Positions 26,026-32,630 of a stretch of DNA of 36,567 nucleotides are shown here, piece after piece (within the stretch, counting starts at the first letter, position 1; each line of letters opens with the position of its first letter). Location of the stretch: positions 1 through 36,567 of the forward strand of contig JAFGDD010000001.1 in assembly GCA_016932315.1 (NCBI GenBank), given 5' to 3'. The DNA is from Candidatus Woesearchaeota archaeon. Lineage in GTDB: Archaea > Nanobdellota > Nanobdellia > Woesearchaeales > SM23-78. A program made the translations under genes and the position numbers. The notes under the pieces are model-generated. The model was not told where the DNA came from. It worked only from the letters and a program-made list of their open reading frames with translations, and searched no databases.

Positions 26026-26553
26026 ATGCACAACCGCATCTATATCATAGGCAACTCTGCGAGCGGGAAGACAAGCCTTGCAAAAAAGCTTTCTAGAATT
26101 CTGAAGATAAAAAACTATGACCTAGACGATTTTTACTGGCAGAAAAAGTTCACAAAGAAAAGAAGCAGAGAAGAAATAGAGAAGCTGGTAAAGAAAGCAA
26201 CCCATAAAAAGAAATGGATAATCGAAGGAGTGTATTCAAGCTGCGTAACATGCTCGCTAGACAAAGCGGATTTAATAGTTTGGCTTGACTATCCAGCCCA
26301 TATAATAACCTGGAGATTATTGAAAAGGCAGATAAAAAGAAAAGAAAAAATAAGCTCAACAATAGACTTCCTGCACTACGCACTAGACTACTACAAGAAG
26401 CCAACTCACAAACATCACGACAGAAACGAGTCAACAAGGCACAAGCACAAAACAATTGTAGAGAATTACCCTGCGGAGATAGTGCACATAATGAATAATA
26501 ATGAGTTGAAAGAATTCTTAAAGAAAATTTCAAGGAAAACCAATTGCAATTAA
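26026..26553 (+). CDS. P-loop nucleoside/nucleotide kinase-like protein
   Basis: 175 residues. Walker A is at the N-terminus (IIGNSASGKTSLAKKL, residues about 6-21). DLDDFYW and WIIEGVYSS follow, resembling FlaR/topology-modulation-type small kinases of the adenylate kinase superfamily. A basic lid region (RQIKRKEKISS) and a His-rich stretch (KPTHKHHDRNE) follow. The substrate is unknown. Leaderless from a TATA box 26 bp upstream. Its stop codon overlaps the AAC that seems to open the cassette array, so this is probably the last chromosomal gene before the array. Confidence 0.75.
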   Translation: MHNRIYIIGNSASGKTSLAKKLSRILKIKNYDLDDFYWQKKFTKKRSREEIEKLVKKATHKKKWIIEGVYSSCVTCSLDKADLIVWLDYPAHIITWRLLKRQIKRKEKISSTIDFLHYALDYYKKPTHKHHDRNESTRHKHKTIVENYPAEIVHIMNNNELKEFLKKISRKTNCN

Positions 26554-26654
26554 CATCGGAATTCCTGTTCAACTCTCCCATTAGGAAGAGATTTTAATGC
26601 AATGTTCCCGAATGCAAAATTTTAGATTTAAAGTGAACTAGTAATTAAATTTTT
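26546..26654 (+). repeat. Degenerate cassette element 1
   Basis: It starts with CAATTAACATCGG (compare ATAACATCGGGG of element 2) and runs to a private arm AGATTGTCG (26657-26665). That arm matches CGACAATCT (27133-27141) at the other end of the next cassette. The interior is AT-rich and does not clearly fold, so the element may be decayed. It marks the left edge of the array. Confidence 0.4.
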
Positions 26655-26672
26655 TTAGATTGTCGTAGATTA

Positions 26673-27086
26673 CTATAGACCATTGAAACCCCAAAGAAGA
26701 GCATGTGAATGTTTTTTTGCAACTTCAAGCTCTTTTGCTTCCCAACCAGCTCCAAGAACTCTGTATTCTATATTTCTTCCATTCTGCTCAGCCCGATCAA
26801 TGCCATACTGCATCCCTCGAGAGATTCCTAAATCTTGATAAACAATGGTTGATATGTCTGGAAGAGCTTCAATTAATTCTTTTCCAGCATTAATTCCCAT
26901 ATCCCTTTCTCGAGGAATGTTATCATCTAAAATTCCGGGCTGAGTGTAAAATAAATGGGAAGCAAAAGGTATCTCTCCACGCAATAAACTATCTCTAACG
27001 CACGCTCTTGCATAAAGAAGATTTTTTCTAATTTCTTCTTCACTTTTTCCCGAATAAGGAGTTTCAATGTCCACAAATTTTATCAT
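26673..27086 (-). CDS. Nucleoside 2-deoxyribosyltransferase/SLOG-like protein
   Basis: 137 residues. The layout IETPYSG...NLLYARACVRDSLLRGEIPFASHLFYTQPGILDD...ERDMGINAGKEL matches a small family frequent in phages and mobile DNA (DUF4406/DUF7768 type) with a nucleotide-hydrolase-like Rossmann fold. The reaction is not established. A TATA box (TTTTTATATAG, about 27107-27117) lies 27 bp before ATG 27086, so the mRNA is leaderless. It faces against most cassettes. Flanking arms AGATTGTCG/CGACAATCT place it in its own cassette. Confidence 0.65.
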   Translation of the reverse strand: MIKFVDIETPYSGKSEEEIRKNLLYARACVRDSLLRGEIPFASHLFYTQPGILDDNIPRERDMGINAGKELIEALPDISTIVYQDLGISRGMQYGIDRAEQNGRNIEYRVLGAGWEAKELEVAKKHSHALLWGFNGL

Positions 27087-27157
27087 AATTTAATAGAAAA
27101 ATTAATCTATATAAAAATATATCTACTTGAGGCGACAATCTGTTAGAGTTAACTTTA

Positions 27158-27283
27158 ATTGAATATAACATCGGGGCTTAACCGAAGTTTTTTCTCCTCC
27201 AAAATCCGAGCCTCGAACCGCAGTTCAGAGGTGTGAGGTTGAGAGACTGGAAAAGTTCGAAGCACAGCAGTGCTGAGAAAGTC
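27158..27283 (+). repeat. Cassette element 2
   Basis: It begins ATTGAATATAACATCGGGG, continues CTTAACCGAAGTTTTTT (shared with elements 6 and 10), and ends with the hairpin GCAC-AGCA-GTGC followed by TGAGAAAGTC. The next private arm GGGGCAAAATT (27289-27299) matches AATTTGCCCC (27799-27808) with one bulge. Several internal stems, such as TCGAACC/GGTTGAGA, can form. Confidence 0.6.
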
Positions 27284-27327
27284 GTGGAGGGGCAAAATTA
27301 TTAAATAGTGCGTGATTAATGTTATTT

Positions 27328-27819
27328 ATGGATGCAATCATCATTTTTAATAGGATTAGAGATATTCCATTACGGATGCCAGAATTCATTGGAGATGATG
27401 ATTACAGATGCTGGGGAAAAAATCGAAAACTGCATTCTTTATTAAGAAAAGAAGGTTATGAAGTAAGATTTAGAGTTTGTGAATTTAACTGGCCGGAACA
27501 AAAGCTACCGGCTGAAATAATTAAAAAATGTCCTTTTCAAAAAGACCAACATTTATTTTTAGAAATCAAAGTTGATGGTGAATGGCATATTTTAGATTGT
27601 TCTAACGATTCACAACTACCAAAACATAATGTTTGGGATGGAAAAGCAGATTGTCAAGTAGATGTAAAATATTCGAAGATTTTTTCCCCAGGAGAAAGCA
27701 TAAAATTAGAGAATGAAGAAAAGATGTTCTTCAAGAAAAACTTCTTAAAATACAAGGATTTTTTCATCTTATTCAATAAATTCTTAGACGAAGTACGCAA
27801 TTTGCCCCGTAGCTATTGA
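27328..27819 (+). CDS. Transglutaminase-like fold protein (cassette gene)
   Basis: 163 residues. Cys in YRCWGKNRKLHSLLRKEG, His in QHLFLEIKVDGEW and Asp in HILDCSND stand in the order and spacing of a transglutaminase-like Cys-His-Asp triad, and the strand pattern fits. It may be a peptidase or amide-bond enzyme; the substrate is unknown. TATTAAATA (about 27298-27306) is about 26 bp before ATG 27328, so that codon is preferred to ATG 27319. AT-rich codons differ from the GC-richer left part of the window. The 3' end overlaps the private arm and the start of element 3. Confidence 0.6.
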   Translation: MDAIIIFNRIRDIPLRMPEFIGDDDYRCWGKNRKLHSLLRKEGYEVRFRVCEFNWPEQKLPAEIIKKCPFQKDQHLFLEIKVDGEWHILDCSNDSQLPKHNVWDGKADCQVDVKYSKIFSPGESIKLENEEKMFFKKNFLKYKDFFILFNKFLDEVRNLPRSY

Positions 27820-27929
27820 AACTAACCGTGTTAGTTTCTCGGCTTCTCGTGAAACTCGAGGAACGAGCGAAAGCGAGTTCACTCCTGAGCCGAACTATCC
27901 TGGCAGGGTTCGAGCCGAAGGCGAGAAAG
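27815..27929 (+). repeat. Cassette element 3
   Basis: It begins ATTGAAACTAACC; GAAACTAAC-CGT-GTTAGTTTC is a perfect 9-bp palindrome. Then CGGCT...AGCCG encloses GTGAAACTCG/CGAGTTCAC with a bulged base, and CCGAAGG precedes the terminal GAGAAAG. The following arm TCGTCGTGC (27930-27938) is matched by GCACGACGA (28554-28562) past the next gene. Confidence 0.7.
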
Positions 27930-28562
27930 TCGTCGTGCCTATAGTTTAGTAGTTATTTAGTGGGGTTGCCGCCGTTCGTTTAGATAAAGTAGACTATTCT
28001 TGAGTAGAGATAAATTTATAAATCTCGCGCGCCTACTGCTTTTTTATGGAGACTTTAGAGATTGAACTAAAGAAGGTTAAACAAAGAGAACTTGAGATTC
28101 TAAAAGCAATTGATATGCGAAATGAACAAAGAACAATTCCTTGTGCTTGTTGTAATATTCCCTATGCGATAAACACTCTTACTGCTGTTCAAACTCGTTG
28201 GACTACTTATGCTGATGGTCATGGTAATGGCGGAGATGTGGTTGATGGTGAGTTACAGTTTGTTTGTCCTACAACAGGAAATATAAACAGACTTTTGTTT
28301 GATAATACTGATGTTCCTTGGATAGAAAGACGACAATATGCTAATAATCCTGAAGATCAATTCACAAGGATATATAGAAAGCTTTTCAAGGAAGTAATCA
28401 ATGCATCTGAAGAAACAGAAAAAAAGAAACATGTTAATAATTATTATGTAGATGCGCATCGCGCAGAGTACGGTCTTGTAGAAAAAAGACAGATTAAACC
28501 TCAACAGTGATTCTTTTAGTTCTTAGGCGGCAACCCCTATTTTAGTAGTTTTAGCACGACGA
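27930..28562 (+). repeat. Cassette bounded by two-part inverted repeat
   Basis: The left end has TCGTCGTGC (27930-27938) and GGGGTTGCCGCC (27962-27973). The right end has GGCGGCAACCCC (28526-28537) and GCACGACGA (28554-28562). Both blocks are perfect inverted repeats in the same order, with dissimilar AT-rich DNA between them. The pair would form a long basal stem with an internal loop around the gene or across a circular junction. Confidence 0.75.
28046..28510 (+). CDS. Hypothetical protein with cysteine motifs (cassette gene)
   Basis: 154 residues. It starts with a helical, Lys/Glu-rich segment (METLEIELKKVKQRELEIL), then CACC near residue 33 and a later single Cys in FVCPTTGN that could help bind zinc. 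A Gly-rich loop (DGHGNGGDV) lies between. No family recognised. TTTATAAA (about 28015-28022) is 27 bp before ATG 28046, so it is leaderless. It sits inside the two-part inverted repeat. Confidence 0.65.
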   Translation: METLEIELKKVKQRELEILKAIDMRNEQRTIPCACCNIPYAINTLTAVQTRWTTYADGHGNGGDVVDGELQFVCPTTGNINRLLFDNTDVPWIERRQYANNPEDQFTRIYRKLFKEVINASEETEKKKHVNNYYVDAHRAEYGLVEKRQIKPQQ

Positions 28563-28699
28563 TTGAATATAGCCCTGTTGGGTGACCGTTCCCTCGAAGC
28601 GAACCGCACAAAACACGGAAGTGTTTTGAGCATGGTGAGCTTCAGGGCTGAAAGGACAAGGACTTCGACCTACTCGCCACTCGGAGAAATCCGCAGAGT
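28562..28699 (+). repeat. Cassette element 4
   Basis: It begins ATTGAATATAGCCC-TGTTGGGTGACCG, which aligns with ATTGAAACTAACC-ATGTTAGGTGACCG of element 7. AGCCCTG/CAGGGCT closes an inner domain with an AACAC/GTGTT hairpin. CGGA-GAAA-TCCG is a terminal hairpin with a GNRA loop. The end CAGAGTAAGG is a weak version of GAAGAGTT. Confidence 0.6.
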
Positions 28700-28753
28700 A
28701 AGGCGCAGAGGTCAGCGCAACATTTTTATACGAGATTAACAATTCCTTTTTTT

Positions 28754-29056
28754 ATGACTGATAAGGAAGTAGCGGATTTGGTAAGTAATATTCACCATTT
28801 GGAAAAATCTTATCGTAATTTTAGAATGGGTAAAAGAACTGATTGGCCTTTAAATCTTTCATCAATCCAACGAATGGAGAGAAATATTACTGCTTCTTAT
28901 CCTAGGTACAAAGATATTGACATCGTAGAACGTGATTTCTATCATTTAAGTATTGTTGCTAAGAGATTCTATGAGAATAAAAAATTAGCAAAAAAAGGAA
29001 TTATTCCAACTGGAGAGTTCTGGAGAGCCATAAAAGCTGGCCTCGAGCATTATTGA
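28754..29056 (+). CDS. Hypothetical 100-residue protein (cassette gene)
   Basis: A small soluble, helical protein with basic and aromatic residues (YRNFRMGKRTDW, RDFYHLSIVAKRFYENKKLAKKG). No known family, signal or membrane segment. TTTTTATA (28723-28730) lies about 27 bp before ATG 28754. Its stop codon is directly followed by the start of element 5. Flanking private arms are weak for this cassette. Confidence 0.65.
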   Translation: MTDKEVADLVSNIHHLEKSYRNFRMGKRTDWPLNLSSIQRMERNITASYPRYKDIDIVERDFYHLSIVAKRFYENKKLAKKGIIPTGEFWRAIKAGLEHY

Positions 29057-29131
29057 ACCTAACCGTGTTAAATGCCCCGACGACCGAAGGGAGGAGAGCG
29101 CAGCGTGGCTCGACACGAAGTGTCGAGAGTT
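29052..29131 (+). repeat. Cassette element 5 (shortest)
   Basis: ATTGAACCTAAC-CGT-GTTAAAT contains ACCTAAC (RYYYAAC) and GTTAAAT (GTTRRRY) only 3 nt apart. Then comes a compact core with the hairpin TCGACAC-GAA-GTGTCGA and the terminal GAGAGTT. About 80 bp in all, it defines the minimal element. Confidence 0.7.
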
Positions 29132-29505
29132 GATAAAGAAGACTTTATATATATCTAAAGATTTGAATAAATCATGAGGGTATCCATTGATAAAATAGTA
29201 TTTATGGACGATGATGATAGAGTATTTTCTGAAGGAGTAGATGAATACTGGACCAAATACAAAGACGGCATTCCTATAGATCCAGTTGAATATATCTTTG
29301 AAAAGGGAGGAAAGTATTACGCTGGAGAAGGAAGGCATCGTACATATATGTATCATCATCGTCTGGGTATGAAAACCATTGATATTATTCAAAGTAAAAT
29401 TCCATTAAATAATACGCATAGATTTCATTTAAAGCATGGTTGTGTAACAATAAATGATCTTTATGAAGAATCTATGTTTCTTGAGGATTAAGTCTTCTTT
29501 ATCAA
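29130..29505 (+). repeat. Cassette bounded by a 16-bp perfect inverted repeat
   Basis: TTGATAAAGAAGACTT (29130-29145) and AAGTCTTCTTTATCAA (29490-29505) are exact reverse complements on either side of one gene. They occur nowhere else that I noticed in the window, so the repeat is private to this cassette. Confidence 0.85.
29174..29491 (+). CDS. ParB/sulfiredoxin-fold-like small protein (cassette gene)
   Basis: 105 residues. IPIDPVEYIFEKGGKYYAGEGRHRTYMYHHRLGMKTI matches in pattern the ParB-N/sulfiredoxin core, in which G-x-HR binds nucleotide phosphate: 'GEGRHRTYMYHHRLG' here. It lacks a helix-turn-helix, so it is not a full partition ParB. Stand-alone members of this fold are often in mobile DNA. 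TTTATATA (29144-29151) is 27 bp before ATG 29174. The role is unknown. Confidence 0.6.
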   Translation: MRVSIDKIVFMDDDDRVFSEGVDEYWTKYKDGIPIDPVEYIFEKGGKYYAGEGRHRTYMYHHRLGMKTIDIIQSKIPLNNTHRFHLKHGCVTINDLYEESMFLED

Positions 29506-29684
29506 TTTCACTTAACATTGGGCTTAAGGGAAGTTTTTTGCGTAGCAAAAAATTTTGGAGAGCGAAGTGCGACGAGCGAACCCTTTAAGCCCTGTTAAAT
29601 CCGCCGACGAACGAAGCGAAAGCGGAGTGCAGAGTGGAGCTGAACAGGGTTGGAAGGACGAGCCAAGCGAAGCTTGGCGAAGAG
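29505..29684 (+). repeat. Cassette element 6, with attC-like long arm
   Basis: ACTTAAC (29510-29516, RYYYAAC) and GTTAAAT (29594-29600, GTTRRRY) flank the pairing arms GGGCTTAAGGG and CCCTTTAAGCCC, the R-L-L-R layout of an integron attC site. A TTTTTTGC-GTA-GCAAAAAA hairpin is inside. A second domain follows, with the hairpin GCCAAGC-GAA-GCTTGGC, ending GAAGAGTT. In other elements the first stem is collapsed to CTAACCGTGTTAG. Confidence 0.7.
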
Positions 29685-30106
29685 TTAAGAAAGAGACCCG
29701 TAAAGTATATAAAGAAAATTCCAGTACCCTTATTCATGGGGAAGCAATTAATGATGGTTTATGATTCGAAGAATCTTGATGATTTTATAAACCAGTTAAA
29801 CCAATTGCCTGAATCTTACTTCCACCATGATTTTCCTTTGAGCTCTTACATGAGCATACAATCCGAAATACGAAGTATGAAGGATCCTCAATATCTCCGG
29901 AATACTTTCTCTTTTGAAGGAGATGTTACGATAAAACAAAGCAGGGGTTTGTATCAATTCGTGGCCGGTCATCAATTCCAGCATTTTTCAAAACCAAAAA
30001 CATGGATGAGGGAAAATGATCATATTATGGGAGAGGAGATCCTGGATGATTTTGTGATTAAGACTGAAATCACTTTGTACAAGAGAGAATAGGGTCTCTT
30101 TCTTAA
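29685..30106 (+). repeat. Cassette bounded by a 15-bp perfect inverted repeat
   Basis: TTAAGAAAGAGACCC (29685-29699) and GGGTCTCTTTCTTAA (30092-30106) are exact reverse complements. The right arm starts at the last base of the gene's stop codon. The arm is unrelated in sequence to those of other cassettes. Confidence 0.85.
29736..30092 (+). CDS. Hypothetical 118-residue protein (cassette gene)
   Basis: A soluble, mixed alpha/beta protein with many aromatic residues (ESYFHHDFPLSSYMS, YQFVAGHQFQHFSKPKTWM). No family recognised. TATATAAA (29706-29713) is 27 bp before ATG 29736, so the upstream in-frame ATG at 29634, which lies inside element 6, is rejected. Confidence 0.65.
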   Translation: MGKQLMMVYDSKNLDDFINQLNQLPESYFHHDFPLSSYMSIQSEIRSMKDPQYLRNTFSFEGDVTIKQSRGLYQFVAGHQFQHFSKPKTWMRENDHIMGEEILDDFVIKTEITLYKRE

Positions 30107-30225
30107 TTGAAACTAACCATGTTAGGTGACCGTTCCCCCGAACCGAGCCTCCAGCGACTGGAAGGAGCTGAGAGCTGCGAGGTTTAGGGTTGGAAGGGCG
30201 AGGATAACCGCTGTTATCCGAAGAG
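30106..30225 (+). repeat. Cassette element 7
   Basis: It begins ATTGAAACTAACC-ATGTTAGGTGACCG. A core CCCCCGAACC...GGTTTAGGG with a bulge encloses CTCCAGCGACTGGAAGGAG. The hairpin GATAAC-CGCT-GTTATC precedes CGAAGAGTT. Its sequence is very close to elements 4 and 11 in the core. Confidence 0.75.
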
Positions 30226-31003
30226 TTTAGGTTCGGGCTAGTCTGAGTAGTTTGTTCATTAGGATCATGTGTTGTGTAGAACGATTTTCTATTTTTTGGT
30301 CCAATAAAATATTGGTTCTGGCTGTGCGATATCGCAAGCGAGCACAAAATTATTGTTTGTTATTAGATTGTTTTCATAAACATATTTAATCGCATTGACT
30401 GCGCCTACTTTTACTGTCGCTGCGATGAGCGAGGCGTAGAGAAGATTCTTGGCGTAAGTCTTCCCAAGATCATTGATGTATTTGAACGAGTCTTTTGTTT
30501 GATAGAGCTTGTTTTTTATGAATTCTGATGCTTTGTCCATGAATTTCTGGAATTTGCCAGCAGTTGCCACACCTACTGCGACTCCAGTAGGAAGAGCTAT
30601 TGCTATCTGTTCTGCAGAAGCTCCTGCTACTAAGAGGATTCCTGTATAGATTGGTATTTGATGAGCTGCGAAAGCAACTTTGTTGGCAATGTTCTTTTTG
30701 TAATCAAGAGATTCATCAGTTACATTCATCATCTTATAGATTTTCGGCTTAAACCATTCCTGATAAGGCATGGCCACTGCGAAATTCACTCCAAGAGCGA
30801 TTAGCCTTGATTTTCCGCTTTGCGAACTGTGAAGCCCAGAAATTATTTCAGTCAAATACATCATCGGCGTCATGAACAAAGCTCTCTTAACACCATAAAG
30901 TCCATAACTTACTATGTCATCTAACGAAGCCATGTTCATCGAGAAAGACGTTGTTATTTAAATATGTTATTACTTTTAAGTAGTTTTTTAGCCCGAACCC
31001 AAA
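30226..31003 (+). repeat. Cassette bounded by a 15-bp inverted repeat (one mismatch)
   Basis: TTTAGGTTCGGGCTA (30226-30240) and TAGCCCGAACCCAAA (30989-31003) match at 14 of 15 positions. Inside is one minus-strand gene, so orientation within a cassette is free. Confidence 0.8.
30289..30933 (-). CDS. AlaE-like membrane protein (L-alanine exporter family)
   Basis: 214 residues. The central part follows AlaE closely in pattern: TEIISG, SRLIALGVNFAVAMPYQEWFK, KVAFAAHQIPIYTGILLVAGASAEQIAIALPTG. Three or four hydrophobic helices are visible, so it should be an inner-membrane protein, in AlaE the exporter of L-alanine. N- and C-terminal extensions exceed the usual about 150 residues. TATTTAAATA (about 30954-30965, minus strand) is 27 bp from ATG 30933, which is preferred over 30939. 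AlaE-like proteins are otherwise best known from bacteria, which suggests transfer between domains. Confidence 0.65.
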   Translation of the reverse strand: MASLDDIVSYGLYGVKRALFMTPMMYLTEIISGLHSSQSGKSRLIALGVNFAVAMPYQEWFKPKIYKMMNVTDESLDYKKNIANKVAFAAHQIPIYTGILLVAGASAEQIAIALPTGVAVGVATAGKFQKFMDKASEFIKNKLYQTKDSFKYINDLGKTYAKNLLYASLIAATVKVGAVNAIKYVYENNLITNNNFVLACDIAQPEPIFYWTKK

Positions 31004-31118
31004 TTTCATCTAACCGTGTTAGTTTTCCCTGCCCTCGAGAGTCCCGAGGCGAGACGGAAGCCGAGCACTCCTGGGGCGAACAGAGATGAAGGAACGAGCA
31101 CCTGAAAGGTGCGAAGAG
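31004..31118 (+). repeat. Cassette element 8
   Basis: TTTCATCTAAC-CGT-GTTAG opens it. GAGTCCCGAGGC...AGCCGAGCACTC and GCCC/GGGGC form the core, GCACCT-GAA-AGGTGC the last hairpin, then GAAGAGTT. CATCTAAC also pairs with the terminal GTTGATG, giving a closed whole-element stem. Confidence 0.75.
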
Positions 31119-31151
31119 TTGATGGGCTTAGGGTTGAGCTCTTAAAAAACG

Positions 31152-31207
31152 AAAGATTTAAATAGTATTAAATAATCTTATTTAATATTAAATAACAAGG
31201 TGAGAAT
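31152..31207 (+). promoter_or_regulatory. Promoter, operator palindromes and RBS of the toxin-antitoxin pair
   Basis: BRE-TATA GAAAGATTTAAATA (31151-31164) is followed by overlapping palindromes built from ATTAAATAA (31166-31195, for example ATTAAATA-ATCT-TATTTAAT), then AAGGTGAG before ATG 31208. Unlike the other cassette genes, this mRNA has a leader with a ribosome binding site. The palindromes are a likely autoregulatory operator for the ribbon-helix-helix antitoxin. Confidence 0.65.
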
Positions 31208-31429
31208 ATGGCTTTAAAAACATTTAATGTGCAAGAAGATGTATATAATAAATTTTCCAATTTTTGCAAAGGACATGGTGTTAGTATGAGCAAACAAATA
31301 GAGATGTTTATGGAATCTATGCTTGAAGAAGAACCTGAAGCAAAACAAGAGTACTTAGAAAAATTAGAAAGGATAAGAAAAGGAAAATTTATTAGAGTAA
31401 AAAGCTTCGCTGACAGGTATGGATTATAA
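31208..31429 (+). CDS. Ribbon-helix-helix type antitoxin (cassette gene)
   Basis: 73 residues. The N-terminal ALKTFNVQEDVYNKFSNFCKGHGVSMSKQIEMFMESML has the strand-helix-helix layout of CopG/RelB-family DNA binders. A charged, flexible C-terminus (EEEPEAKQEYLEKLERIRKG) would wrap the toxin. Its stop codon is 2 nt before the toxin start, so they are coupled. Antitoxins of this type repress their own promoter, matching the palindromes upstream. Confidence 0.75.
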   Translation: MALKTFNVQEDVYNKFSNFCKGHGVSMSKQIEMFMESMLEEEPEAKQEYLEKLERIRKGKFIRVKSFADRYGL

Positions 31430-31431
31430 AA

Positions 31432-31695
31432 ATGGCATACTCTCTGAATATTTCTGATGAGCTAGATAAGAAATTTAGCAAATTAGCGAAGAAAGATAAG
31501 AAACAATTAGCTATTATCAATAAGAAAATTGAACAAATTCAAGAAAACCCATACCATTTTAAGCCACTTAGAGGAGACATGAAAGGTTCAAGAAGAGTTC
31601 ATATCGATAAATCTTTCGTTTTAACCTATGAAGTAGATGAAGAGAATATGATTGTAAGACTTCTAGATTATGATCACCACGATAACATCTACTAA
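31432..31695 (+). CDS. RelE/ParE-family toxin (cassette gene)
   Basis: 87 residues of the RelE/YafQ/ParE fold: YSLNISDELDKKFSKLAKKDKKQL, then NPYHFKPLRGDMKGSRRVHIDKSFVLTYEVDEENMIVRLLDYDHHDNIY. The LRG...RRVHI and C-terminal D-HHD patterns are typical of mRNA-cleaving members. Toxin-antitoxin pairs are among the commonest cargo of chromosomal integron cassettes, where they stabilise the array. Confidence 0.8.
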   Translation: MAYSLNISDELDKKFSKLAKKDKKQLAIINKKIEQIQENPYHFKPLRGDMKGSRRVHIDKSFVLTYEVDEENMIVRLLDYDHHDNIY

Positions 31696-31721
31696 AAGCT
31701 CAACCCGTCAAAAGCCCTGCA

Positions 31722-31846
31722 ATTGAAACTAACCGTGTTAGTTACCTTTGGCGAGATGAGTCCCGAGGCGAGGCGAAAGCCGAGTACTCCTGGGGCGAAT
31801 ACTCCTGCCAAGGTCGAGGATGTTCGCGTAGCGAACACCGGAGAAG
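31722..31846 (+). repeat. Cassette element 9
   Basis: ATTGAAACTAAC-CGT-GTTAGTTACC opens it. ACCTTTGGC/GCCAAGGT closes a core containing GAGTCCCGAGGCGAGGC...AGCCGAGTACTC (nearly the same as in element 8). GTTCGC-GTA-GCGAAC is the last hairpin, then GGAGAAGTT. Confidence 0.75.
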
Positions 31847-32368
31847 TTCTCAAGTCAGCGTATTAAGGTTCGTAGAGCTATCCAGAAAAAGGATTAAGGG
31901 GCTTTGGTTTTATATGATTATTTACTTAACAGTGATTACAAAACCGAAAAGTTTAAATATTACTTATTATTCCATAACAATACCATGGAATGGTATAAAA
32001 AATTAGGATGTGCTGCTTTCGGTGTTGGGTTAACTTTGTTAGCACAAGTAGGTTATAGGTCATTTACAGGCCCAGATTTGGTTTATAGACACCGTCATTT
32101 TGGTGATCCATCACAGCACGGACAAGCTATTATTGACGTAAGAGGAGCAAAATTTAATGAACATAGTTTTGCTGGTGGTGCAGAAGGACCAAAAGATGTT
32201 GAAGCAATGGTTGATGAAGCTTTATCTTATTTTAAAGATTGGAACTTACTTGAACAAGCCGGTATTGGAAGCAATCAACCAGTTAGAGAAGTAAGAATCG
32301 AAATTAAAAAATAATTTTTCTTGTATTTTAAAACCAAAGCCTCCTTTTCTAACTAGCTGACTTGAGAA
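31847..32368 (+). repeat. Cassette bounded by a 13-bp perfect inverted repeat
   Basis: TTCTCAAGTCAGC (31847-31859) and GCTGACTTGAGAA (32356-32368) are exact reverse complements enclosing one gene. Confidence 0.85.
31985..32314 (+). CDS. Hypothetical membrane-anchored protein (cassette gene)
   Basis: 109 residues. One N-terminal hydrophobic segment (LGCAAFGVGLTLLAQVGY, about 7-24) is a signal anchor or lipoprotein-like signal (Cys9). The rest is soluble with a Gly/His-rich region (RHRHFGDPSQHGQAI). No family recognised. TTTAAATA (31952-31959) is 29 bp before ATG 31985, so the longer in-frame reading from 31904 is rejected. Confidence 0.6.
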   Translation: MEWYKKLGCAAFGVGLTLLAQVGYRSFTGPDLVYRHRHFGDPSQHGQAIIDVRGAKFNEHSFAGGAEGPKDVEAMVDEALSYFKDWNLLEQAGIGSNQPVREVRIEIKK

Positions 32369-32556
32369 TTGTAACTAACCTAGCGCTTAAAAGAAGTTCT
32401 GAGCCCTCGAAAACTGAGGCAACCCATAGTTTTCAGAGTTGGCGAGCAATTTGGGTCGAAAGCCTGCAAGGCTTGAGCCTTTTAAGCGCCGTTAGATGAG
32501 GTGAGGCTAGAAGAGCCGAAAGTGCAACGTCCCAAGCGAACGAAGTGAGCGCAGAG
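32368..32556 (+). repeat. Cassette element 10, with attC-like long arm
   Basis: AACTAAC (32373-32379) and GTTAGAT (32491-32497) flank the arms GCGCTTAAAAG and CTTTTAAGCGC. This is the attC-like layout of element 6, with inner hairpins GAAAACT/AGTTTTC and GCCT-GCA-AGGC. A second short domain (CCGAAAGTGCAACGTCCC...) follows and ends GCAGAG. The next private arm TCGTGTTGGG begins at 32557. Confidence 0.7.
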
Positions 32557-32630
32557 TCGTGTTGGGTTATTATTTCGACCGAAGGGAGCGTAGAATTGTT
32601 AGTTAGGGGGAGGGCAACTTCTCAGTCAGT

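Larger units (their letters stand above)
31119..31722 (+). repeat. Cassette bounded by an imperfect two-block inverted repeat
   Basis: The left end has GGGCTT and GGGTTGAGCT (31124-31140). The right end has AGCTCAACCC (31697-31706) and AAGCCC (31712-31717). The blocks are in mirrored order with a few unmatched bases between. The cassette holds a toxin-antitoxin pair. Confidence 0.7.

Noticed and set aside
29555..29764. Open frame of about 70 codons
   Set aside because: It lies inside structured element 6 and has no promoter; the real gene starts at ATG 29736 after a TATA box in another frame.
27158..31846. Ribozyme or riboswitch family
   Set aside because: Some elements contain GAAA- and GTC-like strings, but I found no hammerhead, twister or HDV core, and the elements lie after genes rather than in leaders.
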